The position numbers were made by a program, and so were the translations under genes. A stretch of DNA of 64,000 nt from Evtepia gabavorous (GTDB lineage Bacteria > Bacillota > Clostridia > Oscillospirales > Oscillospiraceae): assembly GCF_003425665.1 (NCBI RefSeq), contig NZ_QQRQ01000009.1, forward strand, positions 1 to 64,000, written 5' to 3'. The first letter of the stretch is position 1; each line of letters starts with the position of its first letter. The notes below the pieces were generated by a model. It saw nothing but the letters and a program-made list of their open reading frames with translations. It made no database searches and was not told where the DNA came from. This document shows positions 1-8,512 of this stretch, one piece after another.

Positions 1-29
1 GATAATAAGAGATTATCCTCACTCCTACA

Positions 30-71
30 ACAAAGACGGGTATGCCAAACCGATGGCATACCCGTCTTTGT
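30..71. repeat. Perfect 18-bp inverted repeat at the recombinase 3' end
   Basis: Arms at 30-47 and 54-71 are exactly complementary around a 6-nt loop. The right arm touches the recombinase stop codon. On the minus strand no T-run follows, so a classical terminator is not clear. It may be a terminator-like hairpin or a recombinase-related site. Confidence 0.6.
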
Positions 72-991
72 CACGCAAAATGTATTTTATTTCTGGGGTG
101 TTTTTCTAATAGAATATCCCGCTGTTTTTTACCAGCCACATGGGTGTAGATTTGTGTCGTCAAAATGGAGCTATGCCCGAGCAACCGTTGAATATATCGA
201 ATATCTACGCCTTCTTCCAGTAAAAGTGTAGCGAAGGAATGCCGAAACATGTGCGGCGTGATATGGCTCTCCACGCCCGCCAGTCTGCAGTACTTATTAA
301 CGATGCTTCGAACGGATTGATCGGATAAGGGTTTGTGCAGTCTATTTACAAAAAAAGCACCACTCTGCGTTATGACATCTTTGTACGCCTCTTGATAACA
401 GTGGAGTGCACCCAAAACATTTGGATTTGCGATTTGCACAAAACGCTCCTTGGCACCCTTGCCGTAGATTTTAATTTCCCCTTCTTCTAAACGAACATCA
501 TCGTACCCAAGTGTGCACAACTCTGATACTCTGACTCCAGTTGCAAATAGGAGTTCCAGTACAGCGATATCCCGCAAGGTTCCATCCCGTTGTATTTGTG
601 ACCTTGCGGTTTCCTTTTGCTGATAGGCGGATGCCAAAATGGATGAGATCACCGAAAGCGGAATTGTCCTTGGCAGGATCACCGGGATAGCTAATTTGAT
701 CCGAAGTTTTGAAAACGGATTTTCCTGTACCAGCCCTTCATACTCCAAGTAGCCAAAAAACGCTTTGATACTGGCAATTTTGCGTCGGATTGTTTTCGGC
801 TTATATTGCTGGTGTAACCTGGAGATATATGCCATAATCTCGTTTCGTGTGAACTTAAAGTTCTTTTGGCCTGCAAGTTCTAAAAATTGAGCCAAGTCGA
901 TTCGATAGGCTTTTATCGTCTTTGGGTCAAGCCCTTTTTGATACTGACAGTCCAGTAAATACTGAGAAATCCACTGTTGTAAGTCACACAT
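71..991 (-). CDS. Tyrosine recombinase / site-specific integrase (XerC/D-like)
   Basis: A 306-residue tyrosine recombinase that cuts and rejoins DNA through a covalent phosphotyrosine. An N-terminal SAM-like core-binding domain covers about residues 1-95 and the catalytic domain about 110-300. The full catalytic set is visible: R154 in ATGVRVSEL, K178 in GKGAKER, H247 and R250 in HMFRHSF, H273 in LLGHSS, and Y282 in IYTHV. The protein therefore looks intact. The start is an ATG 8 nt after AAGGAGG. Length and layout resemble XerC/D, but the lone gene beside palindromes and an orphan permease suggests a mobile-element or phase-switch recombinase rather than the housekeeping chromosome-dimer enzyme. 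No excisionase or element cargo can be recognised. Confidence 0.9.
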   Translation of the reverse strand: MCDLQQWISQYLLDCQYQKGLDPKTIKAYRIDLAQFLELAGQKNFKFTRNEIMAYISRLHQQYKPKTIRRKIASIKAFFGYLEYEGLVQENPFSKLRIKLAIPVILPRTIPLSVISSILASAYQQKETARSQIQRDGTLRDIAVLELLFATGVRVSELCTLGYDDVRLEEGEIKIYGKGAKERFVQIANPNVLGALHCYQEAYKDVITQSGAFFVNRLHKPLSDQSVRSIVNKYCRLAGVESHITPHMFRHSFATLLLEEGVDIRYIQRLLGHSSILTTQIYTHVAGKKQRDILLEKHPRNKIHFA

Positions 992-1020
992 TTGTGATGC
1001 CTCCTTTCTGGTATGGAGAC

Positions 1021-1052
1021 ATTATCATACAATACAAAGGAATCTAACGCAA
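1021..1052 (-). promoter_or_regulatory. Sigma-A promoter of the recombinase gene
   Basis: On the minus strand TTGCGT (1047-1052) and TATGAT (1024-1029) are separated by 17 nt, about 30 nt before the recombinase start codon. Confidence 0.6.
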
Positions 1053-1077
1053 AAGACAAATTCCCTTATTTTATACT

Positions 1078-1113
1078 TCATTGCTTTTGAAATTCCACGC
1101 GATTAGGTTCCAT
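1078..1113 (-). CDS. Putative 11-codon ORF with a strong ribosome binding site
   Basis: ATG at 1113-1111 encodes MEPNRVEFQKQ and then TGA. It is preceded at good spacing by AAAGGAGG, as strong a Shine-Dalgarno sequence as any real gene here. It sits just upstream of the recombinase promoter. It may be a leader peptide or the start of a decayed gene. No function can be assigned. Confidence 0.3.
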   Translation of the reverse strand: MEPNRVEFQKQ

Positions 1114-1219
1114 GTTCTTCGCCTCCTTTGCAAAGCGCAGACAGGCGCAAAGGAATGATTAGAAGCACTTATGTGTTTTGACCATTTATCATTGTGGCTG
1201 TAATATCCCAATACAAGGC

Positions 1220-1249
1220 AAATAAAGAACTGCCCCCGGAAGGGAGCAG
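1220..1249 (-). terminator. Possible intrinsic terminator
   Basis: The minus strand has a hairpin with CTGC/GCAG outer and CCC/GGG inner pairing (1230-1249), followed by TTCTTTATTT. It lies about 250 nt beyond the stop of the FtsX-like permease gene and could end its transcript. Confidence 0.4.
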
Positions 1250-1282
1250 CCCGTAACAAATTTGCAGTTGGCAAACCATTCA

Positions 1283-1350
1283 TGCGTCTTATGACGCAAC
1301 TGTATTAGGCCCTTATAGGGCGGCTGGTGTAAGCCACCGGCTCTGCCGGT
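1283..1350. repeat. Cluster of four short palindromes, possible IS200/IS605-like end or MITE remnant
   Basis: Four stem-loops follow one another: 1283-1298 (6-bp arms), 1309-1321 (5-bp), 1322-1335 (4-bp) and 1336-1350 (6-bp). Subterminal palindromes of this kind occur at ends of IS200/IS605-family elements. No transposase ORF is present, so this would be a remnant or non-autonomous element. The remaining non-coding sequence from 1114 to 1493 shows nothing else recognisable apart from the possible terminator at 1220-1249. Confidence 0.3.
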
Positions 1351-1493
1351 GTTCTTGACTCGTTGACCAAAACATGGCCCCAAATGTCTACTACTTAGGG
1401 CTATACTTGGTCTATTGCCTTACCCACTGCTTTTATTACGCTTAAACATCTTTATTCAACGGTTGGTAAGACAGCCATGGGGGGGGATAGAAA

Positions 1494-3695
1494 TCATGGG
1501 GCGGCCATGGCCCGCCGGAACAGATGATATGTGGCGGTAAAGTAGCAGAGCAGCAGAAGAAGAAAGCTGCCATAGGTCAGCGCGGAGAGAAGGAACATGC
1601 GGGACAGGGGCAGGTAAGCGGTAAAATCCTCGTAGTTGATCCCGATGAAAAAAACCAAGATGCCCAGGCTGCACAGCACAGCGGCGGCCACAGGCAGGCC
1701 GAACCAGAAGAGCATCTGCCGCCGGATCACCTGGTCCCGGTCCTCTGCCGCCATACCCAGGTGGATGGCAGTTTGAAAGCGCCGCCGCTGCTGGCGGGCA
1801 TCGGTGAGCTGCTGGACAGCCAGCAGGGTGAGGCAGCTGATCATCAGGATGCCCCCGGCGTATGTGCCGACCAGGGACAGCAGGAGCAGGTTGGAGACGC
1901 CTTCGTTGGCCTGCAGGGTGTGCAGACGGACGTAGAGGTTTTCCGGGGCGAAGCGGCCTAAGCTCTGCTGGTGGGCGGCGGCGATCTGGTCAAAGGACTG
2001 GGCGAAGGAGTAGGAGAGAGGCTGTGCCGTGTTGGCGGCGTAGAAGGTGGTGGCCATGGTCAGTCCCTGGCAGGCGGCGTCGGGCAAAATATAGACGGCC
2101 TCTGTCTGGCTGGTGAACAGGGAGATTCCCACGGAGTCCTGGCAGTCCAGTGCCGGCGCTTTGTGCAGGCGGGAGCCGCCGGCGGTCAGGACGGGGGCTG
2201 TCTGCTGAAACCCGTCGATGGTGGAGGCGGGGGTGGTGTTGCTCCAGGCCACGCCGTATTGATCTGCGGCCAGGGAAAGGGGCGGCAGGCCCGAAAGGGC
2301 GCGTAGCTGGTTGTAGGAGGAGAGGGAGACCGCCAGCAGAGGCAGGTCCCGGTCCTTGCACTTCAGGTCCTCCCGGCGCAGAAGGTAGAGGGCGCCGCTG
2401 GCGGTGCCGGTGACGGGGTAGCCCCCCTGGTTGAGGGTGTCGGTGAGAAACTGGTCATCCAGCGGGCCGGTGGGCAGGGCGTCCTCCTGGGCGGTGTATA
2501 TGGTGCCCACTTGGACCTCGTAGACCGACAGGACCTGCTGGTACCCTTGAATCCGGACCGCCAGCAGGGGGAGGAGGGTAAAGCAGACCAGGGCGGCGGT
2601 GAGCACCACGGTAATCACGCCCATGGTTTTGGCCCCGCTGCCCAGACGGCTTTTCAGCTGCCCCAGGAGAAAGAGGTTGCGGTAATACCGGGGCTTGGGT
2701 GGGCGCAGGGACCGGGATAGGCTCCAGGAGAGGGTGCTGAACAGCCCCACCAAGGCGAACACCACCAGCAGCAGGGCCAGCAGAGGGGGCATGGTGAGAT
2801 AGGCTTGGAGTGCGCCTTGGCGTACCAAAGATTTCATCAGTGGGTACAGAGCCAGTAGGCCGCCCCCTGCCAGCAGCGCGCCCAGGGAGAGCAGGAACAA
2901 CGGGCGCTCTCCGCCTCCGTTGCGGCAGGCCCGAAGAAACCAAATCCCTGTAACCAGGTTCCACAGGGCGGCGCCCAGGACCAACAGCAGGGCCAGCAGC
3001 CAGGGCAGGGGAAAGGACAGGCGGCTCAGAAGGGAGAGAATCAGTCCTCCGGCGGCGGTGGAGACCAGGAGAACAGCGGGAATCCATCCCCGCATCTGGG
3101 TGCGGAGGGGGAAGGACTCTGTCTTCCGGTCAGCCTGCAGCATGGACAGCACGGGAAGCCGCCGCACCAGAACCAGGTTGCGCAGGCCCACCACCAAAAA
3201 GATCCCGCCAAAGAACAGGAGAGTCTGGGCAAGGGTATCTGGAAAAAGGCCGGGCTGGAGCCGGTAGGATTCTCCAAAGGCCCGAAAAACCGCGAAACTG
3301 GCCAGTTGGGAGAGAAAGGCCCCCAGGGCGATCCCCGCCAGGATGGCCAGAGAACCGAGGAGCAAGGTTTCCCCGAAAAACAGGAGGGCCACAGTCCGCC
3401 GCTCCATGCCCAGAATGGTCTGCACGGCGAAGGACTTCTGCTTGGCGCGAAGAAGGTGGGCGTTGACATAGCTCAGGAGGAACAGCAGCAGTAGGCCGAG
3501 CACGGGGATGGCCACCTGCATCCCGCGCTCCAGAAGCTCCAGATGGATCGAGCGGGGGAGGGCGGCCTGGTAGTGGGAGCTGGACAGGGAGAGAAAGCCG
3601 TAGAACATGCCCACGGACAGAATCAGTGTGACCAGATAGATGCCGTAATCCCGGGCGGACCGGTGTACGTTCCGCAGGATCAGCTTGCACAGCAT
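1494..3695 (-). CDS. FtsX-like ABC transporter permease, BceB type
   Basis: A 733-residue membrane protein of the kind that works with a BceA-like ATPase in antimicrobial peptide sensing and resistance. The N-terminus (MLCKLILRNVHRSARDYGIYLVTL) matches the BceB family. FtsX-type transmembrane segments lie near residues 20-40, 60-80, 105-135 and 155-175, followed by a central cluster of about six more. A large extracytoplasmic domain spans about residues 390-600, and three helices close the C-terminus. This length and order are typical of BceB. No BceA-type ATPase or BceRS sensor lies next to it; the only ATPase nearby (6579-5692) belongs to an ABC-2 system. SD AGGAGGTGA precedes the ATG. A BceR-box-like palindrome lies about 60-85 bp upstream. 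Confidence 0.85.
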   Translation of the reverse strand: MLCKLILRNVHRSARDYGIYLVTLILSVGMFYGFLSLSSSHYQAALPRSIHLELLERGMQVAIPVLGLLLLFLLSYVNAHLLRAKQKSFAVQTILGMERRTVALLFFGETLLLGSLAILAGIALGAFLSQLASFAVFRAFGESYRLQPGLFPDTLAQTLLFFGGIFLVVGLRNLVLVRRLPVLSMLQADRKTESFPLRTQMRGWIPAVLLVSTAAGGLILSLLSRLSFPLPWLLALLLVLGAALWNLVTGIWFLRACRNGGGERPLFLLSLGALLAGGGLLALYPLMKSLVRQGALQAYLTMPPLLALLLVVFALVGLFSTLSWSLSRSLRPPKPRYYRNLFLLGQLKSRLGSGAKTMGVITVVLTAALVCFTLLPLLAVRIQGYQQVLSVYEVQVGTIYTAQEDALPTGPLDDQFLTDTLNQGGYPVTGTASGALYLLRREDLKCKDRDLPLLAVSLSSYNQLRALSGLPPLSLAADQYGVAWSNTTPASTIDGFQQTAPVLTAGGSRLHKAPALDCQDSVGISLFTSQTEAVYILPDAACQGLTMATTFYAANTAQPLSYSFAQSFDQIAAAHQQSLGRFAPENLYVRLHTLQANEGVSNLLLLSLVGTYAGGILMISCLTLLAVQQLTDARQQRRRFQTAIHLGMAAEDRDQVIRRQMLFWFGLPVAAAVLCSLGILVFFIGINYEDFTAYLPLSRMFLLSALTYGSFLLLLLCYFTATYHLFRRAMAAP

Positions 3696-3753
3696 AAAAT
3701 CACCTCCTGGAGAGCATGGTAGCAGAAAGGGACGGGCGTTTGTATGGGGTTTT

Positions 3754-3780
3754 CTTACAAAGTTCTAACAAAATTGTAAG
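3754..3780. promoter_or_regulatory. BceR-like operator candidate upstream of the permease
   Basis: TAACA-AAAT-TGTAA (3766-3779) fits the TnACA-N4-TGTAA pattern that I recall for BceR-type response regulators. It lies inside a wider inverted repeat, CTTACAA (3754-3760) and TTGTAAG (3774-3780). The regulator itself is not in the window. Confidence 0.35.
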
Positions 3781-3800
3781 AAGTAAGAGGGGGCAGAGGG

Positions 3801-3830
3801 AAAAACAGCGCCCCTGGATGCAGGGGCGCT
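3801..3830 (-). terminator. Intrinsic terminator after the amidase gene
   Basis: Ten-bp arms at 3807-3816 and 3821-3830 are followed on the minus strand by TTTTT. Confidence 0.8.
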
Positions 3831-3840
3831 GGAGAAGGAA

Positions 3841-4470
3841 TCACGCGGCCGCAACATCGGCTAAAAATTGCGTCCAGGTGTCGGGGTGCTCCACAAAGAA
3901 CAGGGGACAGGCCTTGCCGGTCACATCATAGTGACGGATCACCCGATCCCGGCCGATCCCTGCGGTGTCACAGAGCCAGGCGGTGAGACGGACCAGGGTA
4001 TCGTAACTGGCCTGGGTAAACTGGCCCGAGGCGTCGGGGTGGCAGACTTCGATGGAGATGGTGTCCCGGTTGCGCTCGTTGGTGGCGGAGGACTTCTCCT
4101 CCAGGGGGATGCACTGGATCACCTCCCCGTCCAGCCCCACCAGGAAGTGGGCGCTTACCTGGGTGTCCGGCTGGGCGAAGTAGTTCCGGTTGGCCTGGGC
4201 GGTGGTGCCGGGGTTGCCCACGTAGTGGATGGCGATGTCTGTGACCTTCTTCATGGGCTCTCCCCGGCGGGCGGCGCCGTTGACGGGGATGATCTGGACA
4301 TCCACCCAGTCGGGAAGGGAGACGGACTTCAGGTGGCGCATCTGACCAGAGCCCAGATGGGAAAAGCCCACGGCGATGACCAGAGCGGCGGCAAGCAGAA
4401 GAAAGAGGGGCCAGCGCCGCTGGCGGCGGCGACGGCGGCGGGAGGGGGCCCGTGTGATCTGTGTTTTCAT
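3841..4470 (-). CDS. Membrane-anchored N-acetylmuramoyl-L-alanine amidase (Amidase_2/PGRP fold)
   Basis: A 209-residue zinc amidase predicted to cut the lactoyl-peptide amide bond of peptidoglycan outside the membrane. An Arg-rich cytoplasmic N-terminus (about residues 8-20) and one transmembrane segment (about 21-38) anchor it. The Amidase_2 domain covers about residues 55-205. Likely zinc ligands are the His of AIHYVG, the His of RHYDVTGK and the following Cys of CPLFF. It is a close paralog of the amidase at 60614-61285, sharing long near-identical stretches (for example SSATN-RN-DT-SIEVCHPDA). It lies 17 bp downstream of the ABC-2 permease stop and may be the last gene of that transcript, ending at the 3801-3830 terminator. 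Confidence 0.88.
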   Translation of the reverse strand: MKTQITRAPSRRRRRRQRRWPLFLLLAAALVIAVGFSHLGSGQMRHLKSVSLPDWVDVQIIPVNGAARRGEPMKKVTDIAIHYVGNPGTTAQANRNYFAQPDTQVSAHFLVGLDGEVIQCIPLEEKSSATNERNRDTISIEVCHPDASGQFTQASYDTLVRLTAWLCDTAGIGRDRVIRHYDVTGKACPLFFVEHPDTWTQFLADVAAA

Positions 4471-4487
4471 GGGGGAAATCTCCTTGG

Positions 4488-5705
4488 TTATTTGAGCTGT
4501 TTGTGTTGATAGGTTTTGTAGAGGAGGGGGATAAAGAGAAGGGTCAGCACGGTATAAAGGACCAGCAGAATGGGAATGGCCCCCATGACAGAGTCCCCCA
4601 GTTGGTAGAGGTCGAAATACGCCAGGTCCCGGTTGATCTGCAGCAGCTTATCGGGCAGCAGCCCCAAAATGTTGCTGAGTAAGGTGTTGATATCCCCCAG
4701 CATCAGGGCGGGCAGGAAGATCACTGCGAAGGGCAGCACGGCGGCCAGCACCGTGGAGCCGCTCTTGGCGGAGACCCACATGGACAGCAGGCCCAGAAAC
4801 AGGGTGCCGAGATATCCACCCAGGGCAATGAGAAGAGCCCCCTGGCCCAGGGTGAGGTTGTACAGGGATTTCCAGGCGTACAGCTGCACCGGGCAGCCCG
4901 CCCCGTCGGCCCCCAGGAAGGCCAGGGTGATTCCCCCGAAGAGGAGGAAGGGCACCCAATAGAGCACGGTGAGCAGGAGAAGACCGGCGCCCACCTTGGC
5001 AGAAACCCCTCTGCCCCGGCCGTGGAAAGTGGTGAAGAAGATGGCGTCGGTTTTCCACTGGCCCTCCTGGGAAAAGATGCCCGAGACCAGAAAGCAGGCG
5101 AAGAGGCACAGAATGATAATGACTGTGGGGGAAAACTCATAAAACTGCTGCCAGCCTGTGGTGTAGTCCACGTACATGGGGGTCTCCAGCGCCTGGTACT
5201 GCTGGACCAGGTAGTTCTGCTCGGCCTGGGAGAAGGCGAAGGCGTTGTCCTCCAGCCACTGCTGGAGCAGACGGACCCGGTTGGCGTAAAAGTCAGGGGC
5301 ATCCTCCGGGGTGAGGGTGTCGGCGGTGAAGTAGTCGAAGGCCTGGAAATCCTCGGAATAGGCGCTGTTCAGCAGGTCCCGAATTGCCTCAAAGGCCTGC
5401 TGCCGGTGAAAGGCCATGTCCTGCCGGACGACGTCCTCGGACTGGGCGTCGGGGGAGGTCCGCACATCCAAGTTGGCCTGGATGGCCCGGCGGAGCTGGG
5501 CCTCATCCAAAGGACCGGCCCAAGCTTTTTGGTCAGCCCGGAGCTGGCGCACGGCGGACAGGCCGTACTGGGTCTGTCCTTCCTCGTCGGTGTAGCGGAC
5601 ATGGCAGGCGAAAAAGGTGGACACGGCCACCAGCACTGCCAGAAGCAGAAGGGCCGCCTTGCCGCTGGGGCGGGCAAAGAGTTTACAGAGTTCATAGCGC
5701 AGCAT
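4488..5705 (-). CDS. ABC-2 type transporter permease
   Basis: A 405-residue membrane subunit. One transmembrane helix lies at about residues 15-35, followed by an extracytoplasmic loop of about 150 residues and then about five C-terminal helices, the usual ABC-2 exporter layout with a long first loop. The ATG at 5705 (MLRYELCKLF) is preferred over an upstream TTG because AGGTGA lies at good spacing before it. It overlaps the end of the ATPase gene by 14 bp, indicating translational coupling. The substrate is unknown; such ECF-linked exporters often act in peptide or lipid stress. Confidence 0.8.
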   Translation of the reverse strand: MLRYELCKLFARPSGKAALLLLAVLVAVSTFFACHVRYTDEEGQTQYGLSAVRQLRADQKAWAGPLDEAQLRRAIQANLDVRTSPDAQSEDVVRQDMAFHRQQAFEAIRDLLNSAYSEDFQAFDYFTADTLTPEDAPDFYANRVRLLQQWLEDNAFAFSQAEQNYLVQQYQALETPMYVDYTTGWQQFYEFSPTVIIILCLFACFLVSGIFSQEGQWKTDAIFFTTFHGRGRGVSAKVGAGLLLLTVLYWVPFLLFGGITLAFLGADGAGCPVQLYAWKSLYNLTLGQGALLIALGGYLGTLFLGLLSMWVSAKSGSTVLAAVLPFAVIFLPALMLGDINTLLSNILGLLPDKLLQINRDLAYFDLYQLGDSVMGAIPILLVLYTVLTLLFIPLLYKTYQHKQLK

Positions 5706-6579
5706 CGGTTTCACCTGCCGTTTCTCCAAAGTAGTGGAGGAAGAGGTCCTCCAAGGTCATCTCCGCCGGGTGGGCCTCCGGCGTGGGGGGCGTCTGGGAG
5801 AGCACCCGCAGCTGGACCCCCTGGGGGAGGGTTTTGAGGTTGACCACGGGATACTGGTGGAGAAGCTGGTCCGCCTGGGCCCGGGGGACGGTGCAGGTCC
5901 ACACCTGGGTGGGGGCCGCGGCCAGCAGCTGCTGGCTGGTGCCGTGGTGAACCAGGGAGCCGTCCTTCATCAGGAGGATTTGGTCGGCGATGTACTCCAC
6001 ATCGGAGACGATGTGGGTGGACAGCAGGACCAGGCGGTTTTCCGCCAGCTCGCTGATGAGGTTGCGGAAGCGGATGCGCTCCTTGGGGTCCAGACCGGCG
6101 GTGGGCTCGTCCAGGATGAGAATTTTGGGGTCGTTGAGCATGGCCTGGGCGATGCCCGCCCGGCGCTTCATGCCGCCGGAGAGCTTTTTCATTTTCTGCC
6201 GCCGGACCTGGGTGAGCCCCACCTGCTCCAGCAGGTTTTGCATCCTCTGCCGGGCGGTGGCCGGGCGCAGGCCCTTGATGGAGGCGATATAGAGCAGATA
6301 GTCCTGGACAGAGAAGTCGGGGTAGTAGCCAAAGTCCTGGGGCAGATACCCCAGCAGATTTCGATAGGCGCTGCCCAGGGAGAAGATGTCCTGCCCGTCC
6401 CAGGTGATGGTCCCCGAGGTGGGGGTGAGGAGGGTGCAGAGCATCCGCATGAGGGTGGTTTTGCCGGCGCCGTTGACGCCCAGCAGGCCGTAGACACCGG
6501 TGTCCATGGTGTAGGACAGGTTGTTTACGGCGGGAAAGGATGAAAAGGTCTTTGTGAGACCGTCAAGGATCAATGCCAT
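5692..6579 (-). CDS. ABC transporter ATP-binding protein (ABC-2 exporter)
   Basis: A 295-residue ATPase. Walker A GVNGAGKTTL has its lysine at residue 40. Q-loop LPQDFG, signature LSGGMKRR, Walker B LILDEPTAGLDP and H-loop STHIV are all present and intact. The start is the ATG (MALILDG) with GGGAGG 10 nt upstream; a TTG 18 bp earlier is unlikely. It overlaps the upstream membrane-protein gene by 10 bp and the downstream permease by 14 bp, so sigma factor, membrane protein, ATPase and permease form one operon. Confidence 0.92.
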   Translation of the reverse strand: MALILDGLTKTFSSFPAVNNLSYTMDTGVYGLLGVNGAGKTTLMRMLCTLLTPTSGTITWDGQDIFSLGSAYRNLLGYLPQDFGYYPDFSVQDYLLYIASIKGLRPATARQRMQNLLEQVGLTQVRRQKMKKLSGGMKRRAGIAQAMLNDPKILILDEPTAGLDPKERIRFRNLISELAENRLVLLSTHIVSDVEYIADQILLMKDGSLVHHGTSQQLLAAAPTQVWTCTVPRAQADQLLHQYPVVNLKTLPQGVQLRVLSQTPPTPEAHPAEMTLEDLFLHYFGETAGETDAAL

Positions 6580-7313
6580 ACAGGGGATACCTCCCAAATT
6601 GTTTCACAGGTGTTTTGCAGCTTGCGGATGGCGTAGAGAAAGTAGACGGTGGCCAGCAGAAGCATCCCCAGCCACATGGGCAGGGAGATCATCCGGTAGA
6701 CCTGGTCACTGAGGATGAGCAGCACCCACACCGCGGTCCAGGCCAGGCAGAGGGGCAGCGCCGCGTAGCAGACGGTATCCCGCCGGTGGGACAGGGTGCG
6801 AAGACAGATACAGCCGGTGACCAGGAACGGGAGCAGAAAATTGATGATGAGGTCCCGCAGGGTGGCCTGCCCGGCCAGCAGGGCGGCGGAGAAGAACAGG
6901 GTGAGCAGAGCCAGGTCCACCAGACCAAACAGAACCATCCGGGCGGCGTAAATTTGCCGCAGGGAGTAGTAAGCGGTGCACTCGATTTCCAAGGCGCCGC
7001 TGGACCGGTTTTTCCACAGCTCGGGCAGGACCAGCACCACAAACAGGGGAGCCAGGGTGCCCATGGCCCGCTGGACCTCATAGGCGGTGCCGGCGGACTG
7101 GAGCAGCCACCAGAGCAGGACCAGCACCGCCCCCTGGAGCAGCCACCAACGCTTGTGGAGGAACTGGGCCTGCTGGCGGAGAAATTCCAGCTGGGACAGG
7201 GGGCGGGAGGCCTCCCGCTGGCGGAAGGCCTGGGTGGCGGCCCGAACGGTGGCCTGAACGGCCTCCTCCCGGGGCTGTGGTGTGGGAAGGGTGTCAAAGG
7301 GGGGACGTTTCAT
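6570..7313 (-). CDS. Membrane protein of the ECF/ABC operon, unknown family
   Basis: A 247-residue protein with a soluble N-terminus of about 70 residues (Arg/Gln-rich) and six predicted transmembrane segments from about residue 75. Its stop overlaps the ATPase start and its ATG overlaps the sigma factor stop (TGATG). AAGGAGG sits 7 nt upstream. The place between an ECF sigma gene and an ABC-2 ATPase suggests a role as an anti-sigma-like membrane sensor or an extra permease. No zinc-finger anti-sigma motif is visible. I do not recognise the family. Confidence 0.75.
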   Translation of the reverse strand: MKRPPFDTLPTPQPREEAVQATVRAATQAFRQREASRPLSQLEFLRQQAQFLHKRWWLLQGAVLVLLWWLLQSAGTAYEVQRAMGTLAPLFVVLVLPELWKNRSSGALEIECTAYYSLRQIYAARMVLFGLVDLALLTLFFSAALLAGQATLRDLIINFLLPFLVTGCICLRTLSHRRDTVCYAALPLCLAWTAVWVLLILSDQVYRMISLPMWLGMLLLATVYFLYAIRKLQNTCETIWEVSPVWH

Positions 7314-7828
7314 CAAGGCGCCTCCTTTCTGAGAAACTGCGCCAGGAGCTCTCTGGCTTTGCGGATACGGTACTTGACCAAGGGGAGACCGATGCCCAGA
7401 ATTTTGGCGATTTCCCGCTGCTTGCGTTCCTGGAGGAAAAAGAGCACCGCGGCGGGCTGAATCTCCGGCGGCAGGACGCGAAAGGCGTCCTGCAGGTCCA
7501 GGCGGGTGTCCAGGGTGTCCAGCGGGCGGTCCGCCGGTTCGGGCAGGTCGGCAAGGGGGAGTTCCGACTGCCGACGGTAATGGTCCCGGCACAGGTTCCC
7601 GGCAATGACATAGAGATAGTTGGCCGCTTTGCCGTAGTGCTTGTATCGGTCCAGGGAGGCGAAGAACCGGGCAAAGGTCTCTTGGGTGAGGTCCTCCGCG
7701 TCGTGGATTTCCTGGAGGTGGTAGTGGCAGTATTGCAGGATGCTGGGGTAGTATTTCCGAACAAAGCATTCGATGGCCTCTTCCTCCCCCCGTTTCATCT
7801 GGGAAAGCAGCCGGAAATCTGCGTCCAT
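7313..7828 (-). CDS. ECF-type RNA polymerase sigma factor
   Basis: A 171-residue sigma-70 family protein. Region 2 covers about residues 20-85, with the DAEDLTQETFARFF motif that contacts core polymerase and the -10 element. Region 4 covers about residues 110-165, with a helix-turn-helix around REIAKILGIGLPLVKYRIRKAREL. The start is the ATG with GGAGGG upstream. It heads the operon with the membrane protein and the ABC-2 exporter. TTATACT about 45-50 nt upstream could be its -10. The six ECF promoters of the neighbouring regulon do not precede it. Confidence 0.88.
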   Translation of the reverse strand: MDADFRLLSQMKRGEEEAIECFVRKYYPSILQYCHYHLQEIHDAEDLTQETFARFFASLDRYKHYGKAANYLYVIAGNLCRDHYRRQSELPLADLPEPADRPLDTLDTRLDLQDAFRVLPPEIQPAAVLFFLQERKQREIAKILGIGLPLVKYRIRKARELLAQFLRKEAP

Positions 7829-7940
7829 GGGAGTCCCTCCTTTCTGGTCAAAGTAGAAAGCGCTTTCTGCATAGTATAACGCGGGGGAAAGGCAAAAGGA
7901 TAGCGGCGGGAGGAAAAAATGTTCAAAAAAAGGGGAAGCA

Positions 7941-7985
7941 AAGAAAAGGGAACCCCCTTCCGCACAGCTGCGCGGAAGGGGGTTC
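7941..7985 (-). terminator. Intrinsic terminator after the 8001-8438 gene
   Basis: Fourteen-bp arms at 7950-7963 and 7972-7985, followed on the minus strand by CCTTTTCTTT. Confidence 0.75.
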
Positions 7986-8000
7986 GTTGAAACAAGAGGG

Positions 8001-8438
8001 TTATCCTTGTCCCAAATTGACAATTTTCCAGTGTCCTCCATTAGAGCGAGCAACGTACCATTGGTAATCATAAGTATCATTAGGGTTAAAGCCATTTTTG
8101 GGGGCAAAGAAATCATCTGTGGTAAAAGTTGAATGAAAAACAACTCCCTCGTCAGCATTGTATTCTGCTGCCCAGTTCCAGGTATCTGAAGAGGCATAAG
8201 CATCAACATACTGTAATTTTGTCATCGTGCAGCCGGAAAAACCGTACTTGAAACGGCGGAGCACAACATCCGCCGCGTCCTGAATTTCCTCCTGGGTGAA
8301 CTGTTCAGAGGGAGCGGATTTGAACTGAAAATCCTTCGACAGTGTTCCCCCGAACAGGGTCCAGAAGAGAAGGAAGCCCAGCACCAAAAGGGGCAGGAGG
8401 ATGAAGAGGGGCTTTAGGGCGGTCAGTTCTTTTTTCAT
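8001..8438 (-). CDS. Membrane-anchored small protein, paralog 1 of 3
   Basis: A 145-residue protein of unknown function. One transmembrane or signal-anchor segment lies at about residues 9-29. The exported part has the pattern DFQF-SEQFTQEEIQDAAD and ends in WYVARSNGGHWKIVNLGQG. The same two blocks occur in the proteins at 10658-11089 and 12247-12675. The C-terminal block resembles NTF2-like/DUF4829-type folds of small Clostridia exported proteins, but this is only an impression. AAAGGAG precedes the ATG. It lies 74 bp downstream of the acyltransferase gene and probably shares its ECF promoter. Confidence 0.75.
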   Translation of the reverse strand: MKKELTALKPLFILLPLLVLGFLLFWTLFGGTLSKDFQFKSAPSEQFTQEEIQDAADVVLRRFKYGFSGCTMTKLQYVDAYASSDTWNWAAEYNADEGVVFHSTFTTDDFFAPKNGFNPNDTYDYQWYVARSNGGHWKIVNLGQG

Positions 8439-8512
8439 AAATATAGCTCCTTTCCAAGACGCTGATGTTCCCTCGCGGCGTTGTGGCAGACCAGGGAGAT
8501 ATCTGCCTGGAT

